This document shows positions 1 through 7,236 of a stretch of DNA of 59,943 bases, one piece after another (position 1 is the first letter of the stretch; every line of letters starts with the position of its first letter). The stretch lies in the NCBI GenBank assembly GCA_902825945.1, contig CADECY010000027.1, forward strand, positions 17,793-77,735, in the 5' to 3' direction. Source of the stretch: an uncultured Acidobacteriota bacterium (lineage in GTDB: Bacteria > Acidobacteriota > Terriglobia > Bryobacterales > Bryobacteraceae). Under the pieces are notes generated by a model. That model was given only the letters and a program-made list of their open reading frames with translations, was not told the origin of the DNA and ran no database searches. A program made the position numbers and the translations under genes.

Positions 1-492
1 GGTGTCGAGCGACGTAGCGAGTCCGGCCGCGCGCGCGTTGGCGAGGGTTTCACCCGCATGGCGGCGCAGCAGGGGCAGCCCGTAGACGTTGGCGAGATGG
101 AAGTGCGTGCAGCCAGCCACGACATCGGAGGTGAAGCGGACCGGCTCTGGAAACGCCTCGCGGCTGGCACCGGGGCGATGCAGGAGTGCCCGCGCGCCAT
201 CGGGCCGAACGAGCACCACCGAGCACGCGGTGGATTCGCTGGCTGTGCCGACAAGGGAGAGGTCCGCGCCGGCGGCGGTCAGCACCGATCGGCAATAGGC
301 ACCGAAGGGATCATTCCCCACCAAGCCCATCAAGCGGACTCGCGCACCGAGAGTGGCCAGCGCGAACGAGGTGTTCGAACCGTTGCCACCGAGGCTCTGG
401 ATCACGTCATCGACCCAGGTGGTGGCGTCCCAGCGTACTTCAGCGATGGGCCTCGTGAGGATGTCGACCAGCACGTTGCCCACGCACAGCAC
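1..492 (-). CDS. PfkB-family carbohydrate kinase, N-terminal part (cut by window edge)
   Basis: Reading leftwards, this frame has no stop up to base 1, so only about 164 N-terminal residues are present. It begins VLCVGNVLVDI and carries the ribokinase/PfkB N-terminal signature: a glycine- and asparagine-rich substrate motif (SLGGNGSNTSFALATLG, about residues 31-47) and GLVGNDPFGAY just after it. Family members phosphorylate sugars or nucleosides with ATP in the cytoplasm; the substrate cannot be told. GTG codons at 507, 492 and 483 are all in frame. I chose 492 because it gives the usual short lead before CVGN, but a GGAGG sits too close to it and fits 483 better. The gene follows the upstream unknown gene by about 15 bases and is probably the last visible member of the aroF operon. 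Confidence 0.85.
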   Translation of the reverse strand, partial: MLCVGNVLVDILTRPIAEVRWDATTWVDDVIQSLGGNGSNTSFALATLGARVRLMGLVGNDPFGAYCRSVLTAAGADLSLVGTASESTACSVVLVRPDGARALLHRPGASREAFPEPVRFTSDVVAGCTHFHLANVYGLPLLRRHAGETLANARAAGLATSLDT

Positions 493-507
493 GCCTCCGC
501 CTGGCAC

Positions 508-1425
508 TCAGATGTTACCCTCGGCGAGGAGTTCGAGGAACACCTTCTCGATTGGCCATACGCCGTGGACCCTCGTTCCTTGCTGCTCGAACCTGCCCGC
601 CGACAACACGCCTGCCAGATCCCGCGGGTTGGGCTCCTGCTTGGCGCGCGCGAGAAATTTCCTGAGCAGATCGGTGATCTTGTCGAGATTGGCGCGGATC
701 TCGGCGGCCTGCTGGCTGGACTTGCAGGAGACCCCGAGTTCCGCCTGGAACGCGTCGGCGCGAGGGGCGAGCGACAGCGTGGCGCGATCGGCGCCGCGAA
801 TCGCGCCGAGAAACGCGCGCAGTCCGTCCGGAAGACCATCCGAATTGGAAACGGCGCCCTCGGGAACGGTGAGCCACGCGGCGTGTGCCGGGGGCTCGAA
901 GCCACCAGTGTCGCGGGGGTCACGGAGCACCTGGGCGCCCCACTCGTTATCGCTAATGGCGAGCGCGAGGACGTTGGGCGCCAGCGCGAAATACGAGACG
1001 TACTGCCCGGGCCGCCGGGTTTCACCGGCGCAGAATCCATTGACGCATTTGGCTCCCCTGAACTCCGCGTAGCGTCGGATGCGGTCCCAATCGAACCTGC
1101 CGCGGAGCAGGAAGCTCTTCTTGGCTCCCTGGAACGAGGCGAGAACGCTGTCGAGATCCTGCGTGTAGTCGAACTGTACCCGCTCGACGAAGTCGCGATA
1201 GTCGGTTTCCTGCGCGGCCTTGCTACCCGCCACCGTTTCGAGCAGGCCAGCCGACCGCAGCGCCTGGACGTCCAGGTAGAGTTGTGTCGCGTTTTCGCCC
1301 GGCAGGTGCCGCACCAGCCCGGCGGCCGACGCATCGAACGATCGCCGCCGCCACTCGACCACGGTCAGCGCGGCCACGCAAACGGCGAGAAGCAAGAACG
1401 AGACGTGGACGGGACGCAGGCGCAC
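508..1425 (-). CDS. Membrane-anchored conserved protein of unknown function
   Basis: 305 residues from a GTG start, 4 bases after the aroF stop. One N-terminal hydrophobic segment (about residues 8-24, FLLLAVCVAALTVVEW) suggests a signal anchor, with the rest outside the cytoplasm. I do not recognise the family. The body has the pattern VQFDYTQDLDSVLASF ... LLRGRFDWDRI, and a similar pattern (ARFDPKRDLGELIA ... IVRGSFDRQHF) occurs in the secreted unknown protein at 48925-49812, so the two look like distant relatives. Two Cys flank NGF in the middle (KCVNGFCAG). No enzyme motif is visible. It is probably co-transcribed with aroF, but nothing in the sequence ties it to aromatic synthesis. Confidence 0.75.
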   Translation of the reverse strand: MRLRPVHVSFLLLAVCVAALTVVEWRRRSFDASAAGLVRHLPGENATQLYLDVQALRSAGLLETVAGSKAAQETDYRDFVERVQFDYTQDLDSVLASFQGAKKSFLLRGRFDWDRIRRYAEFRGAKCVNGFCAGETRRPGQYVSYFALAPNVLALAISDNEWGAQVLRDPRDTGGFEPPAHAAWLTVPEGAVSNSDGLPDGLRAFLGAIRGADRATLSLAPRADAFQAELGVSCKSSQQAAEIRANLDKITDLLRKFLARAKQEPNPRDLAGVLSAGRFEQQGTRVHGVWPIEKVFLELLAEGNI

Positions 1426-1429
1426 GGCG

Positions 1430-2470
1430 CTAGACCGCTACCGGACTCTCGGCGTAGCGCCGCTCTTTCCAGAGTTCGATGTAGGGCCGCAGTTCTTTCA
1501 TGAGCGTCTTGAAGGCGCCCAGAGTCAGCGATTGCGCGCCGTCACTCCAGGCTTTCTCCGGGCACGGATGGGTTTCGAGAATCACGGCATCGGCTCCAAT
1601 CGCCACGCCCGCGCGGGTCAAGGCGGGAACGAGGCTTCGCTTTCCGGTCGCATGACTCGGATCGAGCACGACGGGAAGGTGCGTCATCTCCTGCAGCACC
1701 GGAACGGCGACGATGTCGCACGTATTTCGCGTGATCGTCTCGAACGTGCGGATGCCGCGCTCGCACAGCATCACATCGTTGTTGCCATGCGCCACCACGT
1801 ACTCGGCAGACATCAATAGTTCCTTGATCGTGCTGCTCAGGCCGCGCTTCAACATCACGGGGCGGTTGGCCTTGCCGAGGCTTTTCAACAGCGCGAAGTT
1901 CTGCATGTTGCGCGCTCCGATCTGCAGAATGTCGGCGTATTCGGCCACCAGTTCCACATCACGATCGCTCATCACCTCGGTGATGACAGCGAGCCCGGTG
2001 GACTCGCCCGCTTTTCGCAACAGCTTCAGTCCCTCGAGTTCGAGTCCCTGGAAATCGTAGGGCGATGTCCGTGGCTTGAACGCGCCGCCACGCAGGACCT
2101 TGCCGCCGGCGGAGGCGACGGCCTCGGCTGATTCCATGATCTGCGTCTCGGATTCGACCGAACAAGGGCCGGCCATCATGATGAAATCGTCACCGCCGAT
2201 CTCGCAGCCCTTGACGCGGATCCGCGTCTTCTCCTTGCGGAACTCCTTGCTGACGAACTTGTACGGGGCCGAGATGCGAACGGCATTGTCGACCTGCGGC
2301 ATCATCTCGAGCGCGTCGAGGCACGGCGTAACGTCACCCACTCCCACCGCGGCGATGACGACGCGCTCTTCGCCGTGGATCTCGTGGATCTTGTAGCCGA
2401 AGTCGCGAATCCGCTGGCAGACCTCCTCAATCTCCTGCTTGGAGGACCGGAGTTTCATCGAAATGATCAT
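1430..2470 (-). CDS. aroF: 3-deoxy-7-phosphoheptulonate (DAHP) synthase, ACT-like domain type
   Basis: First enzyme of the shikimate pathway: condenses phosphoenolpyruvate and erythrose 4-phosphate to DAHP in the cytoplasm. 346 residues, the usual length of the AroF/AroG type found in Thermotoga and Bacillus, with an N-terminal regulatory domain of about 80 residues before the TIM barrel. Family motifs are clear: [40 protein letters not shown] and [12 protein letters not shown], with ILETHP near the C terminus. Start ATG at 2470 has AAAGG a few bases upstream; ATG 2458 is an alternative. The 5' leader contains a Phe-rich peptide and an attenuator (see separate entries), so expression probably responds to phenylalanyl-tRNA charging. 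Confidence 0.95.
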   Translation of the reverse strand: MIISMKLRSSKQEIEEVCQRIRDFGYKIHEIHGEERVVIAAVGVGDVTPCLDALEMMPQVDNAVRISAPYKFVSKEFRKEKTRIRVKGCEIGGDDFIMMAGPCSVESETQIMESAEAVASAGGKVLRGGAFKPRTSPYDFQGLELEGLKLLRKAGESTGLAVITEVMSDRDVELVAEYADILQIGARNMQNFALLKSLGKANRPVMLKRGLSSTIKELLMSAEYVVAHGNNDVMLCERGIRTFETITRNTCDIVAVPVLQEMTHLPVVLDPSHATGKRSLVPALTRAGVAIGADAVILETHPCPEKAWSDGAQSLTLGAFKTLMKELRPYIELWKERRYAESPVAV

Positions 2471-2490
2471 CGAACCTTTACCTCTTGTTG

Positions 2491-2524
2491 AAAAGCAAAA
2501 CCCACCCGGCTGCCCGAGTGGGTT
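2491..2524 (-). terminator. Intrinsic terminator of the aroF leader attenuator
   Basis: On the minus strand an 11-bp stem (5' arm 2524-2514, 3' arm 2509-2499, one G-T wobble) closes a 4-base loop and is followed by TTGCTTTT. It ends about 28 bases before the aroF ATG. Its 5' arm is also needed by the competing helix described next, so it acts as the OFF state of an attenuator. Confidence 0.8.
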
Positions 2525-2560
2525 GGAAAGATCTCTCAGTCCGCGGAACCAACGCCACTC
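2516..2560 (-). promoter_or_regulatory. Antiterminator helix in the aroF leader
   Basis: The minus-strand segment 2560-2549 (GAGTGGCGTTGG) can pair with 2526-2516 (CCAACCCACTC), giving 11 base pairs with a single bulged C. The second arm overlaps the 5' arm of the terminator, so the two helices exclude each other. Upstream lies a 7-bp hairpin (2563-2579, CCCGCTA/TAGCGGG) that includes the stop codon of the leader peptide. A ribosome at that stop codon would reach roughly to 2560 and hinder the antiterminator. A ribosome stalled at the Phe codons would leave it free. Confidence 0.75.
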
Positions 2561-2571
2561 GCCCCGCTAGT

Positions 2572-2613
2572 TTAGCGGGCAAATCGGAACGCGAAGGGAG
2601 GCCGGAACCGCAT
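2572..2613 (-). CDS. Phe-rich leader peptide of the aroF attenuator
   Basis: A 13-codon open frame, MRFRPPFAFRFAR then TAA, with four Phe codons (TTC 2607, TTC 2595, TTC 2589, TTT 2583). It lies about 20 bases after the stop of the upstream gene and 101 bases before the aroF ATG. Three of the four Phe codons fall in the last seven sense codons, the position expected of a control codon cluster. The ribosome site is weak (AGGA about 13 bases upstream), which is the main doubt. A longer frame through the same DNA shows no amino-acid bias and would read through the whole attenuator, so I prefer the short one. Confidence 0.7.
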   Translation of the reverse strand: MRFRPPFAFRFAR

Positions 2614-2631
2614 GTGGAAGTAATCATCCTA

Positions 2632-3027
2632 TCAAGTCTTGAACCGTTCGTCCACCTCGATGCGGTAGCCGGCGGCAAGCCGGTTGGTCTCGTTGGCCAT
2701 GCCCACCACCGCCATCAGTTCGGAGAACATCGCCTCCGTCATTCCGGCCTTGCGGGCCGCCGCGGTGTGCGAGGCGATGCAGTACTCGCAACCGTTGGTT
2801 GAACTGACGGCCAGGTAGATCATCTCCTTCACCGCGGGGTCGAGCGCGCCGGGCGCCATGATCTGCTTGACGCTCTCCCAGGTCCGGCGGAGCGTGGGTG
2901 GATCGCTCGCGAGCGCCTTCCAGAAATTGTTGATGTAGTCCGTCTGGCGCGTGGCCATGATGTCGTCGTAGACGGTGCGCACTTCGGCGCTCGCGTCCGC
3001 GTACTCGATGAGTCCCCTAGTTGCCAC
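2632..3027 (-). CDS. Carboxymuconolactone decarboxylase / AhpD-family protein
   Basis: 131 residues, all-helical AhpD-like fold. It contains the family redox motif CEYCIASH (CxxC plus a His three residues later) near residue 80, typical of alkylhydroperoxidase-like proteins that reduce peroxides or act on lactones. The substrate is unknown. GTG at 3027 is chosen because AGAGG lies 7 bases upstream. This start overlaps the last codons of the AGE-family gene by 11 bases, which implies translational coupling. Longer in-frame starts would run far into that gene. The aroF leader begins about 20 bases after its stop. Confidence 0.85.
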   Translation of the reverse strand: MATRGLIEYADASAEVRTVYDDIMATRQTDYINNFWKALASDPPTLRRTWESVKQIMAPGALDPAVKEMIYLAVSSTNGCEYCIASHTAAARKAGMTEAMFSELMAVVGMANETNRLAAGYRIEVDERFKT

Positions 3028-4186
3028 TGCCGTACCTCTCGATCGCGTCAATGCACATCCAAAGGGCGCGGGGAACATGGAAGCAGCCCTTGTAGTTGTT
3101 GCCTTTCAGGCTGTGCGTGATCTTGCCCTCGCGGTCGCAGTATCCGAACCATTCGCCGTACTCGGGGTCGGGGAAGGTGCGATAGGTGTAGTCGTGCGTG
3201 CGCTCGAGCCACTGTAGCCACTTCGATTCGCCGGTGAGCGTGTAGGCGAGGATCAGCGAATAGAGCGCTTCGGTGTGCGGCCACCAGAGCTTCATCGGCG
3301 CTTCCAACTGCAGCGGGGGACGCCCCTGGATGTCCAGGAAGTAGTGGAGGCCTCCATGATCCTCATCCCAGCCGAACAACATCGAGTTCTCGAGGATACG
3401 CAACACCTTTTCCTGACGCGCCGCGTCCGGTCGATACCGCAGCGCGTGGAGCAGGAACCAGCAGACCTCGACCGCGTGGCCCGGCGAGAAGAGCCGGCCT
3501 TCGGGCGTATCGGTCAGGAACTTTCCATCCGCGCCCACGTTCTCGATGAGGATCTCGCGATTCGGTTCGCAGTGGCGCAGCGCCGCATCGATGCATTCGC
3601 CCAGGATTTCCGGGTAGCGCGCGTCACCCGGATCAGCGGCCGCGAGTTCGAGCGCCATTGAGGTCACCACCATGATGTCGGCGAGTTGACTGACCTTGGG
3701 ACCCGGGAACGCAAGGCGCCCCATCAGTCGCGGATCGGCGATCCATTCGCGAATCCGCCAAAACAACTCCTCGGCCTCCGTGCGCGCGGCGGTGTCTCCC
3801 GTGGCTTTCGAATACTCGAGCAGCCCGAGCATCATGAAGACGGCGCCGTAGGGCTTGCGTTGATACGCCGCAGGAGTGCCATCGCGCTGGAGAGCGAAGT
3901 AGACGCGCCCTTGCGGGTCGCGCCCGTGGCGGCGCAGAAATCCGGCACCGAGGCGCGCGGCCTCGATCCAGTCTTCGCGCTTTTCGACCGTGTTGTAAAG
4001 CTTGGAGAGCATCCAGACCTGACGGCCATTGAGCCACACGTACTTGCGATCGTCGTAGAGAGTGCCGTCGCGGTCGAGGCAGGTGAAGAAACCGCCGTGT
4101 TCGCGGTCCACCGAGTGCTTCATCCAGAACGGAAGAACGGATTCGTAGAGGTCCCGTTGGTAACGGCCTGCGAGTGTTGTCAGCAT
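3017..4186 (-). CDS. N-acylglucosamine 2-epimerase (AGE/RenBP) family protein
   Basis: 389 residues, the normal size of the (alpha/alpha)6-barrel AGE family, which includes N-acylglucosamine 2-epimerase, cellobiose 2-epimerase and mannose isomerases. Features: HGGFFTCLDRDG near residue 30, LNGRQVWMLSKLY near 53, and GHAVEVCWFLLHALRY near 228, whose His is one of the conserved catalytic-cleft residues. The natural substrate cannot be read from sequence. It follows the second ArsA-like gene by 6 bases and overlaps the CMD gene. A role in aminosugar metabolism is possible because other loci here encode sialidases, but the gene sits in a different operon. Confidence 0.88.
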   Translation of the reverse strand: MLTTLAGRYQRDLYESVLPFWMKHSVDREHGGFFTCLDRDGTLYDDRKYVWLNGRQVWMLSKLYNTVEKREDWIEAARLGAGFLRRHGRDPQGRVYFALQRDGTPAAYQRKPYGAVFMMLGLLEYSKATGDTAARTEAEELFWRIREWIADPRLMGRLAFPGPKVSQLADIMVVTSMALELAAADPGDARYPEILGECIDAALRHCEPNREILIENVGADGKFLTDTPEGRLFSPGHAVEVCWFLLHALRYRPDAARQEKVLRILENSMLFGWDEDHGGLHYFLDIQGRPPLQLEAPMKLWWPHTEALYSLILAYTLTGESKWLQWLERTHDYTYRTFPDPEYGEWFGYCDREGKITHSLKGNNYKGCFHVPRALWMCIDAIERYGSGN

Positions 4187-4192
4187 GGGAAT

Positions 4193-5215
4193 TCAGGGAG
4201 TCAGGCGATCGGCGATCATGGATAGCGCATCGATGCCATCGATATCGTGTTCCATTTCAGGCAGCGACACAATCCGGCTGAGGCGGGCACCGAAGTCGCG
4301 GCGGACGGCATCGACGGCCTGCTGATGTGAATCGCTCACGTCGTGATACCAGTCGAGCACATCTCCGGCGAATCCGGGGCGAGCGGCGCGGCCGGGTTCG
4401 AGCGGCCAGACGCGATTCACGAAGAAGATACCCGGCTGGAATCCGCGCTTGTCCATCTCGGAGAGATAGAAGGCCGTGTCGCGTAAAGCTTTCGGCGGCG
4501 TGCTCACGACGCGGAACTCCGTGACGTTCGGATCGCGCAACAGTTTCAGCGTCTTGCGCGCGCGCTCGGAATAGCCTTCGGCGATGGCGACGAAGATCGA
4601 ATAGAAGTCGAGCACTTCGCGAACGAGTTCGGCGCCGAGAATCGAGGCGATCTGTCCGTAGAGGTCCATCGCGGCGCGGCTCAGCGACATCATGCCCGTC
4701 GCTTCGGCGAACTTGTAGGTGCGCCCGATCAGCTTGACCCAGCCCGAATCGGAGAAGCTCGCGAACGCGGCGGGTTTGTCGAGAAACTCGAGGGCGTGAC
4801 GCGAGGGCGCGGTGTCGATCACCAGGTCGTCGAATCCGCGCCGGATCAGTTGATCGATGCGTTCGACGGCCATCAGTTCCTGCATGCCCGCGAGCGAATC
4901 GGCGATAGTGGCGTAGATGCGGTGCCGCAGGATCCGCTGCTGGAGCTTCGGGGCACCGTGAAGGCGAACCGCGGTGTCGAGCGTGGCACGCACGTCGAGC
5001 ATGGCCGCCCACAGTTCTCCGGGCGCGGCCGGATCGAGTTCCACCCGCTGCTGCTCGTTGCTCTCGCCGATCCGGAGCGCGGTGCGGAGCCGGCGCGCGG
5101 GATCGATGGTGAGCACGAGCGTCTTGCGGCCCGCGCGCGCGCCCGCCAGCGCCGTGGCGGCCGCGATCGACGTCTTACCCACTCCGCCCGTGCCCGCGTA
5201 GACGATGATTCTCAC
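4193..5215 (-). CDS. ArsA/GET3-like ATPase, second of a tandem pair
   Basis: 340 residues from GTG 5215, which overlaps the stop of the first ArsA-like gene as GTGA. The frame stays open far upstream, so an automated caller may extend it wrongly. The P-loop is AGTGGVGKTSIA: the signature lysine of the deviant Walker A motif (KGGxGKT) is replaced by Thr, while the second lysine stays. TIDPARRL follows, matching the switch region DPAHSL of ArsA. Relatives hydrolyse ATP as dimers and drive metalloid export or target membrane proteins. No arsenite-binding cysteines or arsB neighbour are visible, so arsenic resistance is unlikely. The tandem order suggests a heterodimer with its partner. Confidence 0.85.
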   Translation of the reverse strand: MRIIVYAGTGGVGKTSIAAATALAGARAGRKTLVLTIDPARRLRTALRIGESNEQQRVELDPAAPGELWAAMLDVRATLDTAVRLHGAPKLQQRILRHRIYATIADSLAGMQELMAVERIDQLIRRGFDDLVIDTAPSRHALEFLDKPAAFASFSDSGWVKLIGRTYKFAEATGMMSLSRAAMDLYGQIASILGAELVREVLDFYSIFVAIAEGYSERARKTLKLLRDPNVTEFRVVSTPPKALRDTAFYLSEMDKRGFQPGIFFVNRVWPLEPGRAARPGFAGDVLDWYHDVSDSHQQAVDAVRRDFGARLSRIVSLPEMEHDIDGIDALSMIADRLTP

Positions 5216-6123
5216 CTGACCACCTCGTCCACCAGGGGGCCGAGCGCGGCAAGAACATCGAGGTCGTTGCCCGCGTGCCGCACGCGCGCGATCTCGTGAC
5301 ACGGGACGCGGACGCCCGCACGCAGTTCCGCCAGGCGCTCCCGTTCGAGCCGGCCGCGGCGGGCCGCGAAACCGATCGTGGCACCATCGCCCGCGGCGGA
5401 TCGCTCGAGATCCGCCATTTCCAGTTCCGAGGCGCGGACCATGGGCGAAGCGAGGTTGAGCAGCACCGCGCGGACGGCAAGAGCGCACTCCGACTGGAGA
5501 CGCGCGCAGAGGTCGATGGTCTCCTGGACGGCCATCTCCTCGGCGGTCGCGACTGGCACGACATGGATCCGCTCGGCGTTCGAAAAGAAGCGCGCGACTT
5601 CGGCGCCCGCCGTTGCCATGGGTCCGGTGAGGTAGGTTTCGAAGGTGCGCGCGGCGCGAAGCGTGCTGATGAAGTGGCCGGTGGCCGGGGCGTCCCAGAT
5701 CAGCAGATCGTAGTGGAGCGCCTGCTCGTCATCGCGCGCGCGGCGTTCGGCGATCTGCTGAAGGCGAGCGAGGAAATAGAACTCCTTGAGCCCGGGTGCG
5801 ACGTCGATCAGGCTTTTGTAAATCGAGTTGTCGAGGATGCGATCGGCGAGAATGGGAAACGTCTTGCGCACGAGATTCGCGAGTTGTTCCTTGGCGTCGA
5901 GGTGCAGCAGAATCAGGTTTTCCGCGGCGCGCGGGAAACGCTCGCGGATTCCGGCGAGCGAGACCGCGAGAGTCAATTCCGGCAAGGGGTGAGAGCTGAC
6001 GAGGATCACCTTCTCTCCGCGCTGGGCACGCTCAATACCGAGCGCCACCGAAACCGTGCTCTTACCGGTTCCGCCCTTTCCGCAGAAAACCGCGATCGTC
6101 GATTGCATCGCGCGCGGCGTCAA
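5212..6123 (-). CDS. ArsA/GET3-like ATPase, first of a tandem pair
   Basis: 303 residues. The P-loop FCGKGGTGKSTVS near residue 13 is a complete deviant Walker A motif with both lysines. ILVSSHPLPELT lies in the place of the ArsA DPAHS switch, and LLIWDAPATGHF (about 143-154) matches the switch II region (DTAPTGHT in ArsA). ATG 6123 overlaps the stop of the upstream START gene as ATGA; ATG 6108 is an in-frame alternative. Together with the downstream copy it forms a pair in which only this one keeps the signature lysine, reminiscent of an active/regulatory division. Partner and cargo are unknown; the neighbours (START domains, phasin) point to a membrane or lipid surface. Confidence 0.85.
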   Translation of the reverse strand: MTPRAMQSTIAVFCGKGGTGKSTVSVALGIERAQRGEKVILVSSHPLPELTLAVSLAGIRERFPRAAENLILLHLDAKEQLANLVRKTFPILADRILDNSIYKSLIDVAPGLKEFYFLARLQQIAERRARDDEQALHYDLLIWDAPATGHFISTLRAARTFETYLTGPMATAGAEVARFFSNAERIHVVPVATAEEMAVQETIDLCARLQSECALAVRAVLLNLASPMVRASELEMADLERSAAGDGATIGFAARRGRLERERLAELRAGVRVPCHEIARVRHAGNDLDVLAALGPLVDEVVR

Positions 6124-6698
6124 TCCTTCATGTTGACTTCACGGCCCATGTACCAGATCTTGATGCCTTCTCCGGTCTTGGTCACTCGCAGAATCCGGCG
6201 TGCGCGCTTGCGCTTGACGGCAGCGGGCTGGGCGGCCGGCGCGGCGCCAACGGTAGAAGGAGGGGCCGCCGATGGGGGCAACTTCTTGAGATATTCGCGG
6301 AGCGCGGCGCCCGTGTCGTCGATCGACTTCTTCGCCATGCGATCAACCATGAACTTGGGCACCATCGCGCCGGCGTCGAGCTCCATCTCGGTGATGACCA
6401 CGGTGCCATTGCCATCGGCCGCGTCCATCAGACGATAGGAGCCCGAGTAGCCCTTGAGGTCGCTGCTGCGCAACAGGCGGAACGTCAAACCCTGACTGCC
6501 GTCAGCTTCGAAGCGAAGGGCCATCGTCATGGTCTTCATGCTCGAAATCGTGATCTCGGCGTCAGTGCTAGAGCCGTTTTTCGCGGTGATCTTGGCCTCT
6601 TTGCAACCGGGAAGCCAAGCTTCGTACTTGTCGTATTCGGTCAGCACGGCGTAGACCTGATGCCGCGGCGCCGGAACGTTGATGACGGCCTTGATCAT
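6120..6698 (-). CDS. SRPBCC/START-like lipid-binding-fold protein with basic tail
   Basis: 192 residues. The first 145 or so form a START/Coq10-like domain (VPAPRHQVYAVLTEYDKYEAW at the start, a long C-terminal helix around VDRMAKKSID), a fold that holds hydrophobic ligands in a cavity. A Pro/Ala-rich linker and a basic stretch (KRKRARRILR) follow, then a C-terminal peptide IKIWYMGREVNMKD. That tail resembles the C terminus of the neighbouring START protein (LICWLNGKKYVMKEA). The gene is one base after its neighbour and overlaps the first ArsA gene, so all are translated together. Ligand unknown. Confidence 0.8.
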   Translation of the reverse strand: MIKAVINVPAPRHQVYAVLTEYDKYEAWLPGCKEAKITAKNGSSTDAEITISSMKTMTMALRFEADGSQGLTFRLLRSSDLKGYSGSYRLMDAADGNGTVVITEMELDAGAMVPKFMVDRMAKKSIDDTGAALREYLKKLPPSAAPPSTVGAAPAAQPAAVKRKRARRILRVTKTGEGIKIWYMGREVNMKD

Positions 6699-6699
6699 C

Positions 6700-7230
6700 T
6701 CAGGCCTCCTTCATGACGTACTTCTTGCCGTTGAGCCAGCAGATGAGCCCGTCCTCGGTTTCGAAAATCTCGATGAGCGGGCCGGCACCCGATTGGTCCG
6801 GCGCCGCGTCCACGGCGAACGAGGAGGCCTGATTCCGCAGGCCGTTGACCGCGTTCTCTGGAAAGTTGGAGTACGCGCCCGAAAGCCAACGCTTGTCGGC
6901 CGTGCAGCGCATGCTGAAGTGGACGCGGCTGCTTCCAGAGCCCTCGGGCTCGATATCCCACTGCATGCGTGTGAACGGAGTGTCGCCCTCGATCGGCTGG
7001 GTCAACACCATCCGGTTCTTGTTGTGAACGCACTCGACGGCGACCCGTTCGCCCTCCGGGTCGCTCAGGTGGAATTCGGCGATCGCGGTATTGCCCTCGA
7101 CCGCGAGCAGGTGTCCACGCCCGATCAACGGCATCCACTCGCCGTAGGCGTCATATTCGACGAGAATGTCATAGATGACATCCGGCGGGGCGGGGATGGT
7201 ACCGGAATGTTCCTTGGTGAAAGTGAGCAT
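6700..7230 (-). CDS. SRPBCC/START-like lipid-binding-fold protein
   Basis: 176 residues with the opening typical of polyketide-cyclase/START proteins (GTIPAPPDVIYDILVEYDAY) and a closing long helix (ENAVNGLRNQASSF). The C terminus ends LICWLNGKKYVMKEA, matching the tail of the next gene product in W-x-x-G-[RK] and M-K-[DE]. It lies 6 bases after the cyclic-nucleotide-domain gene and one base before the second START gene. It is probably a paralogue of that gene product; whether they bind the same ligand is unknown. Confidence 0.8.
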   Translation of the reverse strand: MLTFTKEHSGTIPAPPDVIYDILVEYDAYGEWMPLIGRGHLLAVEGNTAIAEFHLSDPEGERVAVECVHNKNRMVLTQPIEGDTPFTRMQWDIEPEGSGSSRVHFSMRCTADKRWLSGAYSNFPENAVNGLRNQASSFAVDAAPDQSGAGPLIEIFETEDGLICWLNGKKYVMKEA

Positions 7231-7236
7231 GTGTGT

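Noticed and set aside
58..1503. A 481-codon plus-strand open frame
   Set aside because: It spans three minus-strand genes and their junctions, has no recognisable domain, and matches the shadow pattern of GC-rich coding DNA.
2527..2560. A T-box riboswitch in the aroF leader
   Set aside because: GTTGGTTCCGCGGA resembles the T-box core, but the leader from the preceding stop codon is only about 160 bases and shows no Stem I or specifier loop. The Phe-rich leader peptide explains the hairpins better.
2478..2678. A 66-codon frame as the aroF leader peptide
   Set aside because: It starts inside the CMD gene, has no amino-acid bias, and translation through it would melt both regulatory helices.
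5216..5488. An N-terminal extension of the second ArsA-like protein
   Set aside because: The frame is open but lies inside the first ArsA gene and encodes Arg/Pro-rich shadow sequence; GTG 5215 with a 4-base overlap is the natural start.
4193..6123. Arsenic resistance operon
   Set aside because: The ArsA-like proteins lack visible arsenite-binding cysteines, and no arsB, arsC, arsD or arsR is nearby.
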